Part shown: piece after piece, positions 25,606 to 34,164 of the stretch
How the letters are laid out: every line of letters begins with the position of its first letter
How positions within the stretch are numbered: position 1 is the first letter of the stretch
NCBI GenBank assembly: GCA_021604365.1
Contig: BQIZ01000016.1
Location: 1-36,799, forward strand
Length of the DNA: 36,799 nt
DNA from: Nitrospirales bacterium
GTDB taxonomy: Bacteria > Nitrospirota > Nitrospiria > Nitrospirales > UBA8639
Reading direction: 5' to 3'
Made by a program: the position numbers and the translations under genes
Notes under the pieces: generated by a model
The model's input: the letters and a program-made list of their open reading frames with translations, nothing else
What the model was told of the DNA's origin: nothing
The model's database searches: none

Positions 25606-27020
25606 AAACGACCTCAATTCGAGTTCGATTAACTTTATGGTATGGATCCGCGTTGGCTCTCATTCTGGTTCTTTTTGCGGTGGCATTATATTTGGTGATG
25701 TCCCGCGCACTTCGGGAACAGGTGGATGCCTCGTTGGATGAGGCCGCAGCTGTGGCGATTCGAACTCTCGGAGAACACCGGTTTGGTCCATTCTTGATTT
25801 TTGAAGATTTATCTCAGGACTTTCCTGAAATCGCGCTTTTGGATAAGTTTTTTCAAATTTTTGGGCCGGCGGGGCAAGTGACGATTCAGTCAGCTAATAT
25901 TCAAAGCCGAGAGATTCCATTGAGTCAGACATCGTTTCGTGCCTCTCTCGATGGAAAATCAACGTTTGAATCCGTTCAATTTGAAAAAGGTGTTCCACTG
26001 CGATTGTTGTCGGTTCCTATTCGTCAAGATGATCAATTGGTGAATATTTTACGCGTTGGGACATCGCTTTACCCGACAGAGCGAATGCTGCATCGGCTCT
26101 TAGCCGGACTCTACATCGCGTCTCCTTTGGCCTTGCTCGTCTCCTTGGTCGGAGGGTGGTTTTTGGCAGGACGAGCGTTGCGTCCAGTTCATGCCATTAC
26201 GCAAGCGGCCCAACGTATAGCAGCCGGAGATTGGACCCAACGGATTCAAACCCCTCATTCCAACGATGAAATTGGACAATTAGCCTCGACCTTTAATGAC
26301 ATGATTGGACGATTAGAAGTGTCATTTCGGCAAATCCGGCAGTTTAGTGCGGATGCGTCTCATGAACTTCGAACACCCTTAACCATTACAAAAGGGGAGA
26401 CTGAGCTGGCGTTACGGCGTCCACGGCAAGCAAAAGATTATCAAGTTGTGCTGGAGAGCAATTTGGAGGAAATTGACCGCATGAGCCGGATCGTGGATGA
26501 GCTTTTGTTTTTATCACGAGCAGATCTTGGAGAAATTAAGCTCAAGATGTATCCAGTTCAATTGGATGATTTAGTGCGGGAAATCCAGCAACAGGCCTTG
26601 GTGTTGGGCCAAGAACGCAATATTCACACGGTACTCAAAGCCATTGAGTCCGTCGTTGTCCAAGGAGACGATCTACGTTTGAGGGAATTACTCCTAAATC
26701 TGGTCGATAATGCCGTGAAATATTCTTATCAAGGACAAACAGTGGAACTCTCTTTGCTTGTCGCCGGAAACAAGGGAAAACTAGTGGTTCGAGACCACGG
26801 TATTGGTCTTGCCTCTGATGATCACGGCAGAATTTTTGATCGATTCTACCGGACCGATGAAGCGCGCGCTCATTCGGCAAAAGGGACTGGGTTGGGTTTA
26901 GCGATTTGTAAGTGGATTGTGGAAGTTCACCATGGGACTATTGAGGTCCAAAGTGTTGTTCATGGTGGTTCATGCTTTACGGTTTTCCTCCCTTTGGCTC
27001 CCTCCGCAGCGATAGTGTAA
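25602..27020 (+). CDS. Two-component sensor histidine kinase (CusS-like)
   Basis: 472-residue inner-membrane kinase, GTG start overlapping the regulator's stop. TM1 is at about 12-32 (GSALALILVLFAVALYLV), a periplasmic sensor of about 130 residues follows, and TM2 is at about 167-189 (GLYIASPLALLVSLVGGWFL). HAMP is at about 190-245. HisKA has H254 (FSADASHELRTPLT). The ATPase has the N box LLNLVDNAVKYSY at about 364-376, DHGIG at 398-402, the F box IFDRFYRTDE and GTGLGL at 428-433. All catalytic motifs are intact. The layout matches the heavy-metal sensor kinase family, but the periplasmic part has no obvious His/Met metal cluster, so the signal is uncertain. Partner: the OmpR-type regulator directly upstream. 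Confidence 0.94.
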   Translation: MKTTSIRVRLTLWYGSALALILVLFAVALYLVMSRALREQVDASLDEAAAVAIRTLGEHRFGPFLIFEDLSQDFPEIALLDKFFQIFGPAGQVTIQSANIQSREIPLSQTSFRASLDGKSTFESVQFEKGVPLRLLSVPIRQDDQLVNILRVGTSLYPTERMLHRLLAGLYIASPLALLVSLVGGWFLAGRALRPVHAITQAAQRIAAGDWTQRIQTPHSNDEIGQLASTFNDMIGRLEVSFRQIRQFSADASHELRTPLTITKGETELALRRPRQAKDYQVVLESNLEEIDRMSRIVDELLFLSRADLGEIKLKMYPVQLDDLVREIQQQALVLGQERNIHTVLKAIESVVVQGDDLRLRELLLNLVDNAVKYSYQGQTVELSLLVAGNKGKLVVRDHGIGLASDDHGRIFDRFYRTDEARAHSAKGTGLGLAICKWIVEVHHGTIEVQSVVHGGSCFTVFLPLAPSAAIV

Positions 27021-27208
27021 GACACGAGCTTCCCGCACTATTAAAAATTTTTAATTTTCCCCTAATTTATCTTTCATCTCCTGGTGGTACACATATACCT
27101 GTACTAACCAAACAAAAAGGGAGCCTCTACAGGCTAGGCCTACAAAGATAAATTTGTATTTGTCAGGCTTTGTTGCCTTTAACCCTGAAATGTCCAAAGG
27201 GGGAACTC

Positions 27209-28447
27209 ATGATCACAATTCAAAAGGGTTCACAATTCAGCGAAACGCAGGAAAATCAAGCACTGTCCTTGGATAGGGGCCGATCTAAGAAACGGGCTCG
27301 TTTTCGAAATTCGCAGGCGGGTTTGGATATGGATAAGGAGGAGAGCTCCAAATCCATTGCTGAGCCTGGATCCGTAAATTTAGAATCCATGTACTTCCGT
27401 GGGTTTCGCTCACGCCCACTTTTGAATGCCAGGGAGGAGTTAGCGCTGGCTACCAGACTATATCAGGGTACGGCCCACCTTCGTTCATTGTTACAGGAGG
27501 CCTTTGAGCTTACCAAGGAACTGAATCAAGGTCTGGAGGTTAAGTCGTTTCAGGATGAATTGACAAAATTCTCACAGCTAAATGGATATTCAGCTCCTGT
27601 AGTGGAAGCCATCGTGGAGTGTTTAGGCAACATTGAGACATTCTCAGCGATGAATAGCAAGGCAGGCCCAAAGCTCAGCCTGCAATTTTCGGAAATTCGT
27701 CTTTCGATTTGTGAAGTTCGGGTGGATATTGAAGAACCAAAAGATGCCTTAGTGCAACGGAATCTTCGTTTGGTAGTGGATGTCGCTAAGCGTTACTTAG
27801 GGCGAGGGATGAACTTTCTTGACCTTGTGCAAGAAGGGAATATTGGACTGATGAAAGCGGCGGAACGATTTGATCACACCCGTGGATTTAAATTCAGTAC
27901 CTATGCGACGTGGTGGATTCGCCAAGGCATTTCGCGAGCGGTTGCCGATCAAAGCCGGACGATCCGTGTGCCGGTGCATACGAATGAGGCATCCACCAAA
28001 ATTGCCAAAACTGCTCAGCGTCTTGCGCAGCAATTTGATCGAGAGCCCACGTTTGAAGAAATTGGACAACACCTGGAGATGACCGGCGATCGGGTGAAAG
28101 AAACGATTGAAGCGTTTCAGGAGCCCATATCCTTAGATGCTCCTTCTGTTGATGGAGAGACAGAATTAGGAGAATTAATTCCTGATCTGGCATGTCAGTC
28201 TCCGGACGAAGAAGTGTCCCGTAAATCAAATGCACAGTGGCTAAATCAAATTTTTCAGGTTTTGACTGATCGGGAGCAACAAGTCATTCGTTTACGTTTT
28301 GGTATCGGAGTGGATGAAGCTTGGACTCTGGAACAGGTGGGTCGGTCCATGTCCGTGACTCGTGAGCGGATTCGTCAAATCGAGGTTGTGGCATTGAAAA
28401 AGCTCAAGGAGTCCCATGTCAAGGCCATGTTGGCTGAAATTCAGTGA
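27209..28447 (+). CDS. Group 2 (RpoS/SigA-like) alternative sigma-70 factor
   Basis: 412-residue sigma factor clearly paralogous to the RpoD in this window but lacking region 1.1 and the long insert. Region 1.2 is at about 60-95 (FRSRPLLNAREELALATRLY). Region 2 is at about 178-250 (RNLRLVVDVAKRYLGRGMNF, then [20 protein letters not shown]). Region 3 follows. Region 4 is at about 340-395 ([35 protein letters not shown]). ATG 27209 has GGGGGA about five bases upstream, better than the TTG at 27170. A perfect 16-base A/T palindrome (27040-27055) lies between it and the kinase gene. A terminator follows at 28538. It is not an RpoH (no Q(R/K)KLFFNLR box) and probably serves stress or stationary-phase genes, by analogy with group 2 factors. 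Confidence 0.93.
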   Translation: MITIQKGSQFSETQENQALSLDRGRSKKRARFRNSQAGLDMDKEESSKSIAEPGSVNLESMYFRGFRSRPLLNAREELALATRLYQGTAHLRSLLQEAFELTKELNQGLEVKSFQDELTKFSQLNGYSAPVVEAIVECLGNIETFSAMNSKAGPKLSLQFSEIRLSICEVRVDIEEPKDALVQRNLRLVVDVAKRYLGRGMNFLDLVQEGNIGLMKAAERFDHTRGFKFSTYATWWIRQGISRAVADQSRTIRVPVHTNEASTKIAKTAQRLAQQFDREPTFEEIGQHLEMTGDRVKETIEAFQEPISLDAPSVDGETELGELIPDLACQSPDEEVSRKSNAQWLNQIFQVLTDREQQVIRLRFGIGVDEAWTLEQVGRSMSVTRERIRQIEVVALKKLKESHVKAMLAEIQ

Positions 28448-28537
28448 CCTGGTTGGGTTGCGAAATTTTAATTGTACAGGATAAAGTCCATGACGTCAGA
28501 TTGACATAGGTGCCAAAAAAGTGGTGGATTTAGAAAG

Positions 28538-28569
28538 GCAGGAATCTTAAGGTTCCTGCTTTTCTTTTT
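28538..28569 (+). terminator. Rho-independent terminator after the group 2 sigma gene
   Basis: Perfect 7-bp stem GCAGGAA/TTCCTGC (28538-28544 with 28553-28559) with an 8-base loop, then a T-rich tail (TTTTCTTTTT) to 28569. The 320-base gap 28448-28768 around it holds nothing else I can support. Confidence 0.85.
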
Positions 28570-28768
28570 GTGAGTGTGGTCATCCTCCTTATTGGTCCGC
28601 CAGGATATTTGAAGGACGGCGTCATTCCGTGTGGAAATACTCAGGGCAAGGGAGATGAAAGTCGGCTAGTTTACCGTGAGGCCTCAGGTTGGTGAGTTGG
28701 AAATTATTTCTAATTCTAACGTAGGCACAATAAAAAAAGACCGGACTCGTTTTTGAACGGATAACAGT

Positions 28769-29200
28769 ATGCCAATTGAGATCACTCCCCATCTTTCTAT
28801 TCCTGATTCTGACGTGCGATTTTCAGCTGCTCGAAGCGCAGGTCCTGGTGGGCAGCATGTTAATAAGGTAAATAGTCGGGTCATTTTAGAGTTTGATGTC
28901 AACCATACGTCCGTTCTTAGTGGCTACCAAAAACGACGAATTGCCGAAATGGTTGGGCAACGCATGAATCAAGAAGGGGTTCTGAGGCTGCAAGCTCAAC
29001 GACATCGCACCCAATCGGCTAATCGCGCTGATTTATTGGAGAAGTTTGTGAAAATTCTGCAGGATGCCTTGCGCCCTGTAAAGGCCCGGGTTCCGACCCG
29101 AGTGCCGCATCGAGTGCGTGAGAAGCGTTTGGAAGAGAAGAAACTGCGTACTCGCGCGAAGCGGGTGCGACAAAACCCCAAAAATATAGATGAAACGTAA
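28769..29200 (+). CDS. arfB: Alternative ribosome-rescue factor ArfB (peptidyl-tRNA hydrolase)
   Basis: 143-residue protein that frees ribosomes stalled on mRNAs without a stop codon by hydrolysing the peptidyl-tRNA. The release-factor GGQ motif is at 27-29 in SAGPGGQHVNKVNSRV. The basic, disordered C-terminal tail (VREKRLEEKKLRTRAKRVRQ) enters the empty mRNA channel. Length equals E. coli YaeJ/ArfB (140), and absence of the codon-recognition domain excludes RF1/RF2. ATG 28769 is the natural start, with a weak GGA ribosome site. It lies 32 bases before the oligopeptidase gene, so both may be on one transcript. Confidence 0.93.
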   Translation: MPIEITPHLSIPDSDVRFSAARSAGPGGQHVNKVNSRVILEFDVNHTSVLSGYQKRRIAEMVGQRMNQEGVLRLQAQRHRTQSANRADLLEKFVKILQDALRPVKARVPTRVPHRVREKRLEEKKLRTRAKRVRQNPKNIDET

Positions 29201-29232
29201 CGATCTGCAATTTTTGACGATAAGGGAATTTC

Positions 29233-31314
29233 ATGACGACCCGTTCCTCTCATTCTAGTCCTTTGATGCCAACCCCGCCCCGTGCTAAACGGGTCCCCTA
29301 CCAGTTAGAACATCACGGTCACGTTCGAACCGACGAGTATTATTGGCTTAGAGATCGTGAGAATCCTGAAGTCTTGGCTTATTTGCAGGCTGAGAATGAG
29401 TATGCCGCCACCTTGAGGAGCCACACCAGAGAATTGGAACAGACCCTGTTTGAAGAGATCAGGGGCCGCATTCAGCCAACGGATTTATCTGTTCCGTTTC
29501 GGTTGGGAGATTTTTGGTATTACACTCGCTATGAAGAGGGAAAGGAATATGCCCTGTACTGCCGGAAAGAGAAATCCTTAGCGAATCCGGAACTCATCAT
29601 GGTCGATGGCAATGAATTGGCTCGGGGACATGATTATTTCTCATTGGGGAATTGGGCGGTCAGTTTTGCCCAAGATATTTTCGCGTATGCCATCGATACG
29701 CAAGGTCGGCGGATATATACCATTGGCTTTAGAAATCTGACAACGGGTGAGACGATTGATGAATGTATTCCTTCGGTGACTGGAGATATGGAGTGGGGAA
29801 ATGACAATCGTACCCTTTTTTATTCCAGACAGGATCCTGTAACCTTGCGATCCAACCAGATTTTTTGCCATCGGTTGGGGACGAACCCCAAACTGGATAC
29901 GTTGGTTTATGAGGAATCAGATGAAACCTTTTCCGTTTCTATCGAAAAAACAAAATCCAAACAGTATTTGTTGATTGGATCCCATCAATCCATAACGAAT
30001 GAGTACCGGTATCTGAACGCGGACAACCCGGAAAGCGATTTTCAGATATTTCAGGCAAGGAAACGGGGGCATGAATACGATGTGGATCATCTGGGGCATC
30101 ATTTCTGGATTCGAACGAATGATGATGCCAAAAACTTTCGTTTGATGCGGACTGAAACAAAAGCCACGAGTTCCACACACTGGGAAGAAGTGATTCCTCA
30201 CCGGCTGGAGGTGTTTTTGGAAGGATTTGAGCTATTCAAGAATTTCCTGGTGTTAGAAGAACGTAAGCAGGGTCTCATCCATCTACGTATGCTTCGGACC
30301 GAAGATGCCTCTGAACATGAACTGAATTTTGGAGAACCGGCCTACCTTGCAGCGTTGGGGGATAATTTAGAAGCCGATACTCCTTATCTACGATTTGGGT
30401 ATACATCCATGACCACCCCCATGACCATCTATGATTATCACATGGAAACACGAGAAAAAATTCATCTCAAACAAGAGCCGGTCCTTGGAAATTTTCACAT
30501 TAGCCACTACCAGACGGAACGCCTTTTTGCTCCAGCATCAGATGGTACTTCCATCCCTATATCCCTGGTCTACCGAAAAGGTTTTGCCCCGAATGGCACC
30601 CATCCCCTGTTGTTGTACGGCTATGGTTCCTATGGTGCGAGCATGGATGCAAGTTTCAGCTCCCCCCGTCTCAGTTTGTTGGATCGTGGGTTTGTCTATG
30701 CGTTAGCCCACATTCGAGGTGGGGAGGAACTGGGCCGACAATGGTATGAAAACGGCAAGTTATTATACAAAAAAAATACCTTCACGGATTTTATCGCCTG
30801 TGCCGAATTTCTAATTCAGCAAGGGTATGCTGCACCTCAGAAATTATTCGCTCTTGGTGGAAGTGCTGGTGGTTTGTTGATGGGGGCGATTATGAATATG
30901 CGGCCTGATTTGTTTCATGGTGTAGTGGCTCAGGTCCCTTTTGTGGATGTGGTGACCACGATGTTAGATCCCAATATCCCTCTGACGACCGGGGAATATG
31001 ATGAATGGGGTGATCCTAATCAACAACAGTTTTACGAATATATGCTTTCCTATTCACCTTACGATAACCTTCAACCTCAGCCTTATCCTCACCTTTTAGT
31101 GACTTCAGGTTTGCACGACTCACAAGTGCAATTTTGGGAGCCGACCAAATGGGTTGCAAAACTGCGTGCGCTGAAGACCGATAATCAACGCCTTTTGCTC
31201 AGAACCAATATGGATGCAGGTCATAGCGGAGCCTCAGGCCGTTTTAAACGTTATGAGGAAACCGCGATGATCTATGCATTCTTATTGGATCTTGCCGGTT
31301 CCGTTGACGGATGA
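29233..31314 (+). CDS. ptrB: Oligopeptidase B (prolyl oligopeptidase family, S9A)
   Basis: 693-residue cytoplasmic serine peptidase that cuts short peptides, in characterised members after Arg or Lys. The N-terminal part (to about 420) is the beta-propeller gate (YYWLRDRENPEVLAYLQAEN at the start is typical). The catalytic alpha/beta-hydrolase domain follows, with S544 in GGSAGG, D629 in SGLHDSQV and H664 in DAGHSGASGR. Length fits oligopeptidase B (about 690). S1 acidic residues are probably in GEYDEWGDP at about 587-595. There is no signal peptide. ATG 29233 has AAGGGA five bases upstream. It follows arfB closely; peptide clearance next to ribosome rescue is a suggestive but unproven link. 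Confidence 0.92.
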   Translation: MTTRSSHSSPLMPTPPRAKRVPYQLEHHGHVRTDEYYWLRDRENPEVLAYLQAENEYAATLRSHTRELEQTLFEEIRGRIQPTDLSVPFRLGDFWYYTRYEEGKEYALYCRKEKSLANPELIMVDGNELARGHDYFSLGNWAVSFAQDIFAYAIDTQGRRIYTIGFRNLTTGETIDECIPSVTGDMEWGNDNRTLFYSRQDPVTLRSNQIFCHRLGTNPKLDTLVYEESDETFSVSIEKTKSKQYLLIGSHQSITNEYRYLNADNPESDFQIFQARKRGHEYDVDHLGHHFWIRTNDDAKNFRLMRTETKATSSTHWEEVIPHRLEVFLEGFELFKNFLVLEERKQGLIHLRMLRTEDASEHELNFGEPAYLAALGDNLEADTPYLRFGYTSMTTPMTIYDYHMETREKIHLKQEPVLGNFHISHYQTERLFAPASDGTSIPISLVYRKGFAPNGTHPLLLYGYGSYGASMDASFSSPRLSLLDRGFVYALAHIRGGEELGRQWYENGKLLYKKNTFTDFIACAEFLIQQGYAAPQKLFALGGSAGGLLMGAIMNMRPDLFHGVVAQVPFVDVVTTMLDPNIPLTTGEYDEWGDPNQQQFYEYMLSYSPYDNLQPQPYPHLLVTSGLHDSQVQFWEPTKWVAKLRALKTDNQRLLLRTNMDAGHSGASGRFKRYEETAMIYAFLLDLAGSVDG

Positions 31315-31568
31315 GGTGCTCACTTTTTTTTCAGAAATCTCATTGACTCGCACATTCATCTTCAGCTCCAGACCACATTTCCCCAAGTGAGTCAAGGCGA
31401 GCGTGAGGAGGCTCATAGTGTTGCTTCCCCTGTCCTGGTGGGAGCTTTCCTCTTTCCATCCAAAGCCTAGCTCTATCCGCGTCGGGTCTCTTCAGCTCTT
31501 GGTGGAAATGGAAAAACTTCGAGCTTAGGCTCTTGCCAGATGAACCAAGATTCTCTACATTCTTAGGC

Positions 31569-32285
31569 ATGACCCCCAGACGATTCCGGGCCAAGATTCT
31601 CTCCGTTCGGCATTTGACTCAAGATGTTCGAGAATTAATCTTGGAGTTGGTGGGTATCCCGAGTTTAGAGTTTCTCCCAGGCCAAGCCATTGCCGTAAAC
31701 ATCCCTAATGGGGTTTCGGGCCTTTCATATCTGAGATACTATTCGCTGGCTTCACTTCCCAGTTCTTCTCATCAGCTCGTACTACTCTTTAATGCCGGAG
31801 ACAAAGGAAAAGGCGCGACGTTTACGTTGGAGCATTTGATTGGTGAGGAACTTGAATGTTCCGGTCCTTTCGGTTCATTTCATCTTCATGAGGACCCTGA
31901 ACGAGATCTGTTATTTATTGGGACGGGAACCGGCATCGCGCCTTTATGGTCTATGCTGTCCAGTCTCTTTGAGCAATCGTGTTCTCAGCCCATGACCTTG
32001 CTGTGGGGCCTTCGGAGTGAGTCGGATATCTATTATTTGGACCAGTTGCAAAATTGGGCCGATTGCCATAAAAATTTTTCCTTTAATCTGACCCTGTCTC
32101 AACCTGCTCATCATTGGAGGGGAAAGACGGGATGGGTGACACATCTGCTTCAGGAGCTCCCGCATGTGGATCATCTGGCGGTATATGTGTGTGGCAATCG
32201 AAAGATGGTTGCGGATGTCACCAGTCTCCTTCAGCGAAAGGGAATATGTCCTGTCTATCGTGAACGGCATCATGACGAGAAATAA
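31569..32285 (+). CDS. Ferredoxin-NADP reductase-like FAD oxidoreductase
   Basis: 238-residue soluble flavoprotein of the FNR superfamily. The FAD part has the signature RYYSLAS (RxYS) and the phosphate-binding GKGATFTLEHL region. The NAD(P) part has IGTGTGIAPLWSML, LLWGLRSESDIYY and the C-terminal VYVCGNRKMVADV. No ferredoxin or Rieske domain is fused, so the electron partner is separate and unknown. Length is typical for a minimal FNR module. The frame is open upstream to TTG 31533; I chose ATG 31569 because the protein then starts just before the beta-barrel, though neither start has a good ribosome site. It lies between oligopeptidase B (254 bases upstream) and hemW (129 bases downstream), all on one strand. 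Confidence 0.87.
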   Translation: MTPRRFRAKILSVRHLTQDVRELILELVGIPSLEFLPGQAIAVNIPNGVSGLSYLRYYSLASLPSSSHQLVLLFNAGDKGKGATFTLEHLIGEELECSGPFGSFHLHEDPERDLLFIGTGTGIAPLWSMLSSLFEQSCSQPMTLLWGLRSESDIYYLDQLQNWADCHKNFSFNLTLSQPAHHWRGKTGWVTHLLQELPHVDHLAVYVCGNRKMVADVTSLLQRKGICPVYRERHHDEK

Positions 32286-32414
32286 TAGGTTGGTCTTCGA
32301 TTGGCGGGTTTGTCATTTCCTGGATCCGTTTAGTACCTTGCTTCGCACGTCCATTCAGGTTCATTCTCTTCACGCCAATGGCTTTCTGGAGGAATTGCTG
32401 GAAAGGTCTTTGTT

Positions 32415-33608
32415 ATGCAGGATGAGATGAATGTCACGAAACAGATGAGTGAGCTTTCAGGGGAACACTATGATCTCCCTGCTGATCTTGGGATTTATCT
32501 ACATGTTCCTTTTTGTATAAAACGATGTCATTTTTGTGCATTTTATCTCGTCATTCATGAAGAACAACGGGTGGAACAGTTTCTTCAGGCCATTGAACAG
32601 GAAATCGCGCTCTATGCTAGCCAACCGGGAATAAGAGAGCGAACCGTCGCAACCGTCTATGTAGGTGGTGGGACTCCCACGGTCTTACGTCCTGAACAGT
32701 TGGCCCTTGTTTTTTCCAGCATTACGTCAAGGTTTTCCCTCTCGGAACAGTGTGAAATCACCGTCGAAGCGACACCGGAATCTCTTACGGACAAGTATGT
32801 TGATTTTCTTCAGCAAGCAGGCGTGACTCGTTTGAGTATAGGGATCCAATCTTTTGATCAACAGGAACGGAGGATGTTGGGACTTTCAGGGACCAGGACG
32901 GAAGCTACGGGCAGCGTTCAAAAAGCAAAACAGGCTGGTTTCTCCAATGTTAATCTTGACCTCATCTACGGGACTCCCAACCAAACTGTCCAGTCATGGG
33001 AAAGGACTCTGGCTTATGCACTGGAGCTGGATCCCTCTCATCTGTCCTGTTATGCACTTTCTCTTGAAAAAGGGACTCGATTCTACAATGAATTTCGGCG
33101 CGGGTTATTTGAGGTGATGGACCCAGATCATGAGGCGTGTTTTCAGGAGCAGGCGGAAGTCCAATTGGAGGCATTGCAATGGTCTCGCTATGAACTTTCC
33201 AATTGGGCGAAGCCAGGATTTGCCTGTCAGCATAATCTTCGATATTGGCGCGGGTTGGAGTATTTGGGATTAGGTCCAAGTGCTCAATCCTTTATTTCCG
33301 AAAGCCGGTTTGGAAACGTGTCCAGTCTCGATCATTATTCGAAATATTTGATGGCCGGGCAACTGCCGATTGCCACAAAAGAGTTGCTGTCTCGTTTTCA
33401 ACAAGAAAAGGAACGTATTGTGTTTGGGTTGCGTCTGCTTGAGGGGGTGCCAATTGATTGGATCTATCGGGCATCTCAGGACTCATGCTGGGTGGCATCT
33501 TATGAGGAATTGGTGAAAGAAGATTACCTTCTTCCGACTGAAAGATGTGTGCAGTTAACGCGGAAGGGTCGCCAATTCGCCGATACGGTTGGTATGCGAT
33601 TATTGTAA
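32415..33608 (+). CDS. hemW: Radical SAM heme chaperone HemW
   Basis: 397-residue radical SAM protein that binds haem and is proposed to deliver it to target proteins; formerly named coproporphyrinogen III oxidase-like. The 4Fe-4S ligands C34, C38 and C41 (CIKRCHFCAF; C-x3-C-x2-C) are intact. The VYVGGGTPTVL glycine loop, SIGIQSFDQ and the DLIYGTPNQT strand are typical. The HNLRYW motif (HNxxYW) is the mark that separates HemW from the oxygen-independent HemN. HemN's extra N-terminal cysteine pattern is absent. ATG 32415 has AAAGG about eight bases upstream. It is the last gene before a 0.55 kb AT-rich gap. Confidence 0.93.
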   Translation: MQDEMNVTKQMSELSGEHYDLPADLGIYLHVPFCIKRCHFCAFYLVIHEEQRVEQFLQAIEQEIALYASQPGIRERTVATVYVGGGTPTVLRPEQLALVFSSITSRFSLSEQCEITVEATPESLTDKYVDFLQQAGVTRLSIGIQSFDQQERRMLGLSGTRTEATGSVQKAKQAGFSNVNLDLIYGTPNQTVQSWERTLAYALELDPSHLSCYALSLEKGTRFYNEFRRGLFEVMDPDHEACFQEQAEVQLEALQWSRYELSNWAKPGFACQHNLRYWRGLEYLGLGPSAQSFISESRFGNVSSLDHYSKYLMAGQLPIATKELLSRFQQEKERIVFGLRLLEGVPIDWIYRASQDSCWVASYEELVKEDYLLPTERCVQLTRKGRQFADTVGMRLL

Positions 33609-33756
33609 AAAATGTGCGCCTTGAATTGAAATCTTGAAGAGATGCCGATGTCCTTTAGGGAAAGTGCCTGTTATTGAGGCGTTTTGCTGAGAGAGGCGTA
33701 CAGTGAAGATATGGTTGCGTTATATACAGGGTTATTCAGAAATCTTCCCCAGCTTT

Positions 33757-33765
33757 TGTGGATAA
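33757..33765 (-). promoter_or_regulatory. DnaA box (perfect TTATCCACA)
   Basis: TGTGGATAA on the plus strand is an exact TTATCCACA on the minus strand. A related TTATTCAGA (one base off the TTATNCACA consensus) lies 17 bases before it at 33732-33740. A 9-mer alone occurs by chance about once per 130 kb per strand. Confidence 0.45.
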
Positions 33766-33949
33766 AACATCTTCTAGTCTTTTTGGAATAGTAATGAGTT
33801 GAATGTTTTTTATAGGTGAAATTATACGGAATCTGTGTTGAGGAGAATGGTAAAATATTTAACAAACAACTAGATAAGCGATGGTAGGATGTTTCGTAAG
33901 CCATTGCCAATTTTAGAGGAATCGTTCCTGAAAGCTGGATTGTTGGTGT

Positions 33950-33972
33950 TTTTCCACAGGCCATGGGGATAA
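33950..33972. promoter_or_regulatory. Inverted pair of near-consensus DnaA boxes
   Basis: TTTTCCACA (33950-33958, 8 of 9) and TGGGGATAA (33964-33972; TTATCCCCA on the minus strand, 8 of 9) face each other across 5 bases. DnaA binding here is inference from consensus only. Confidence 0.35.
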
Positions 33973-34164
33973 ATAGAATCCACTCAATTTATTTCTACGA
34001 AATGTACCGAGGATGGTGAAATAGCAGGCATGTTGCATGGGAGGAAAAAATTGAGCAGTATGCTTCTATCTGAACTGCAGAAATCATGGATGGGTTTTGA
34101 TGCGTAAGAATGACTTTTGGAAATTGGGGTGTTCCTCTCCATTCTCGGGAGATCTCATAAGCCC

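Larger units (their letters stand above)
33609..34164. other. AT-rich intergenic region with DnaA-box-like sites
   Basis: About 550 bases, noticeably AT-rich (AATATTTAAC, TTTTTTATAGG), with no supported gene: the 97-residue minus frame at 33671-33964 has no motif and no ribosome site. It holds one perfect and several near-perfect DnaA boxes, listed separately. The promoter of the DUF2779 gene should lie here. Confidence 0.5.

Noticed and set aside
27040-27055. 16-base A/T palindrome after the kinase gene
   Set aside because: Perfect but made only of A and T, so a stable RNA hairpin is unlikely and chance occurrence is high; not called a terminator.
33671-33964. 97-codon minus-strand frame in the AT-rich gap
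   Set aside because: Composition matches random AT-rich sequence; no start signal and no homology recognised.
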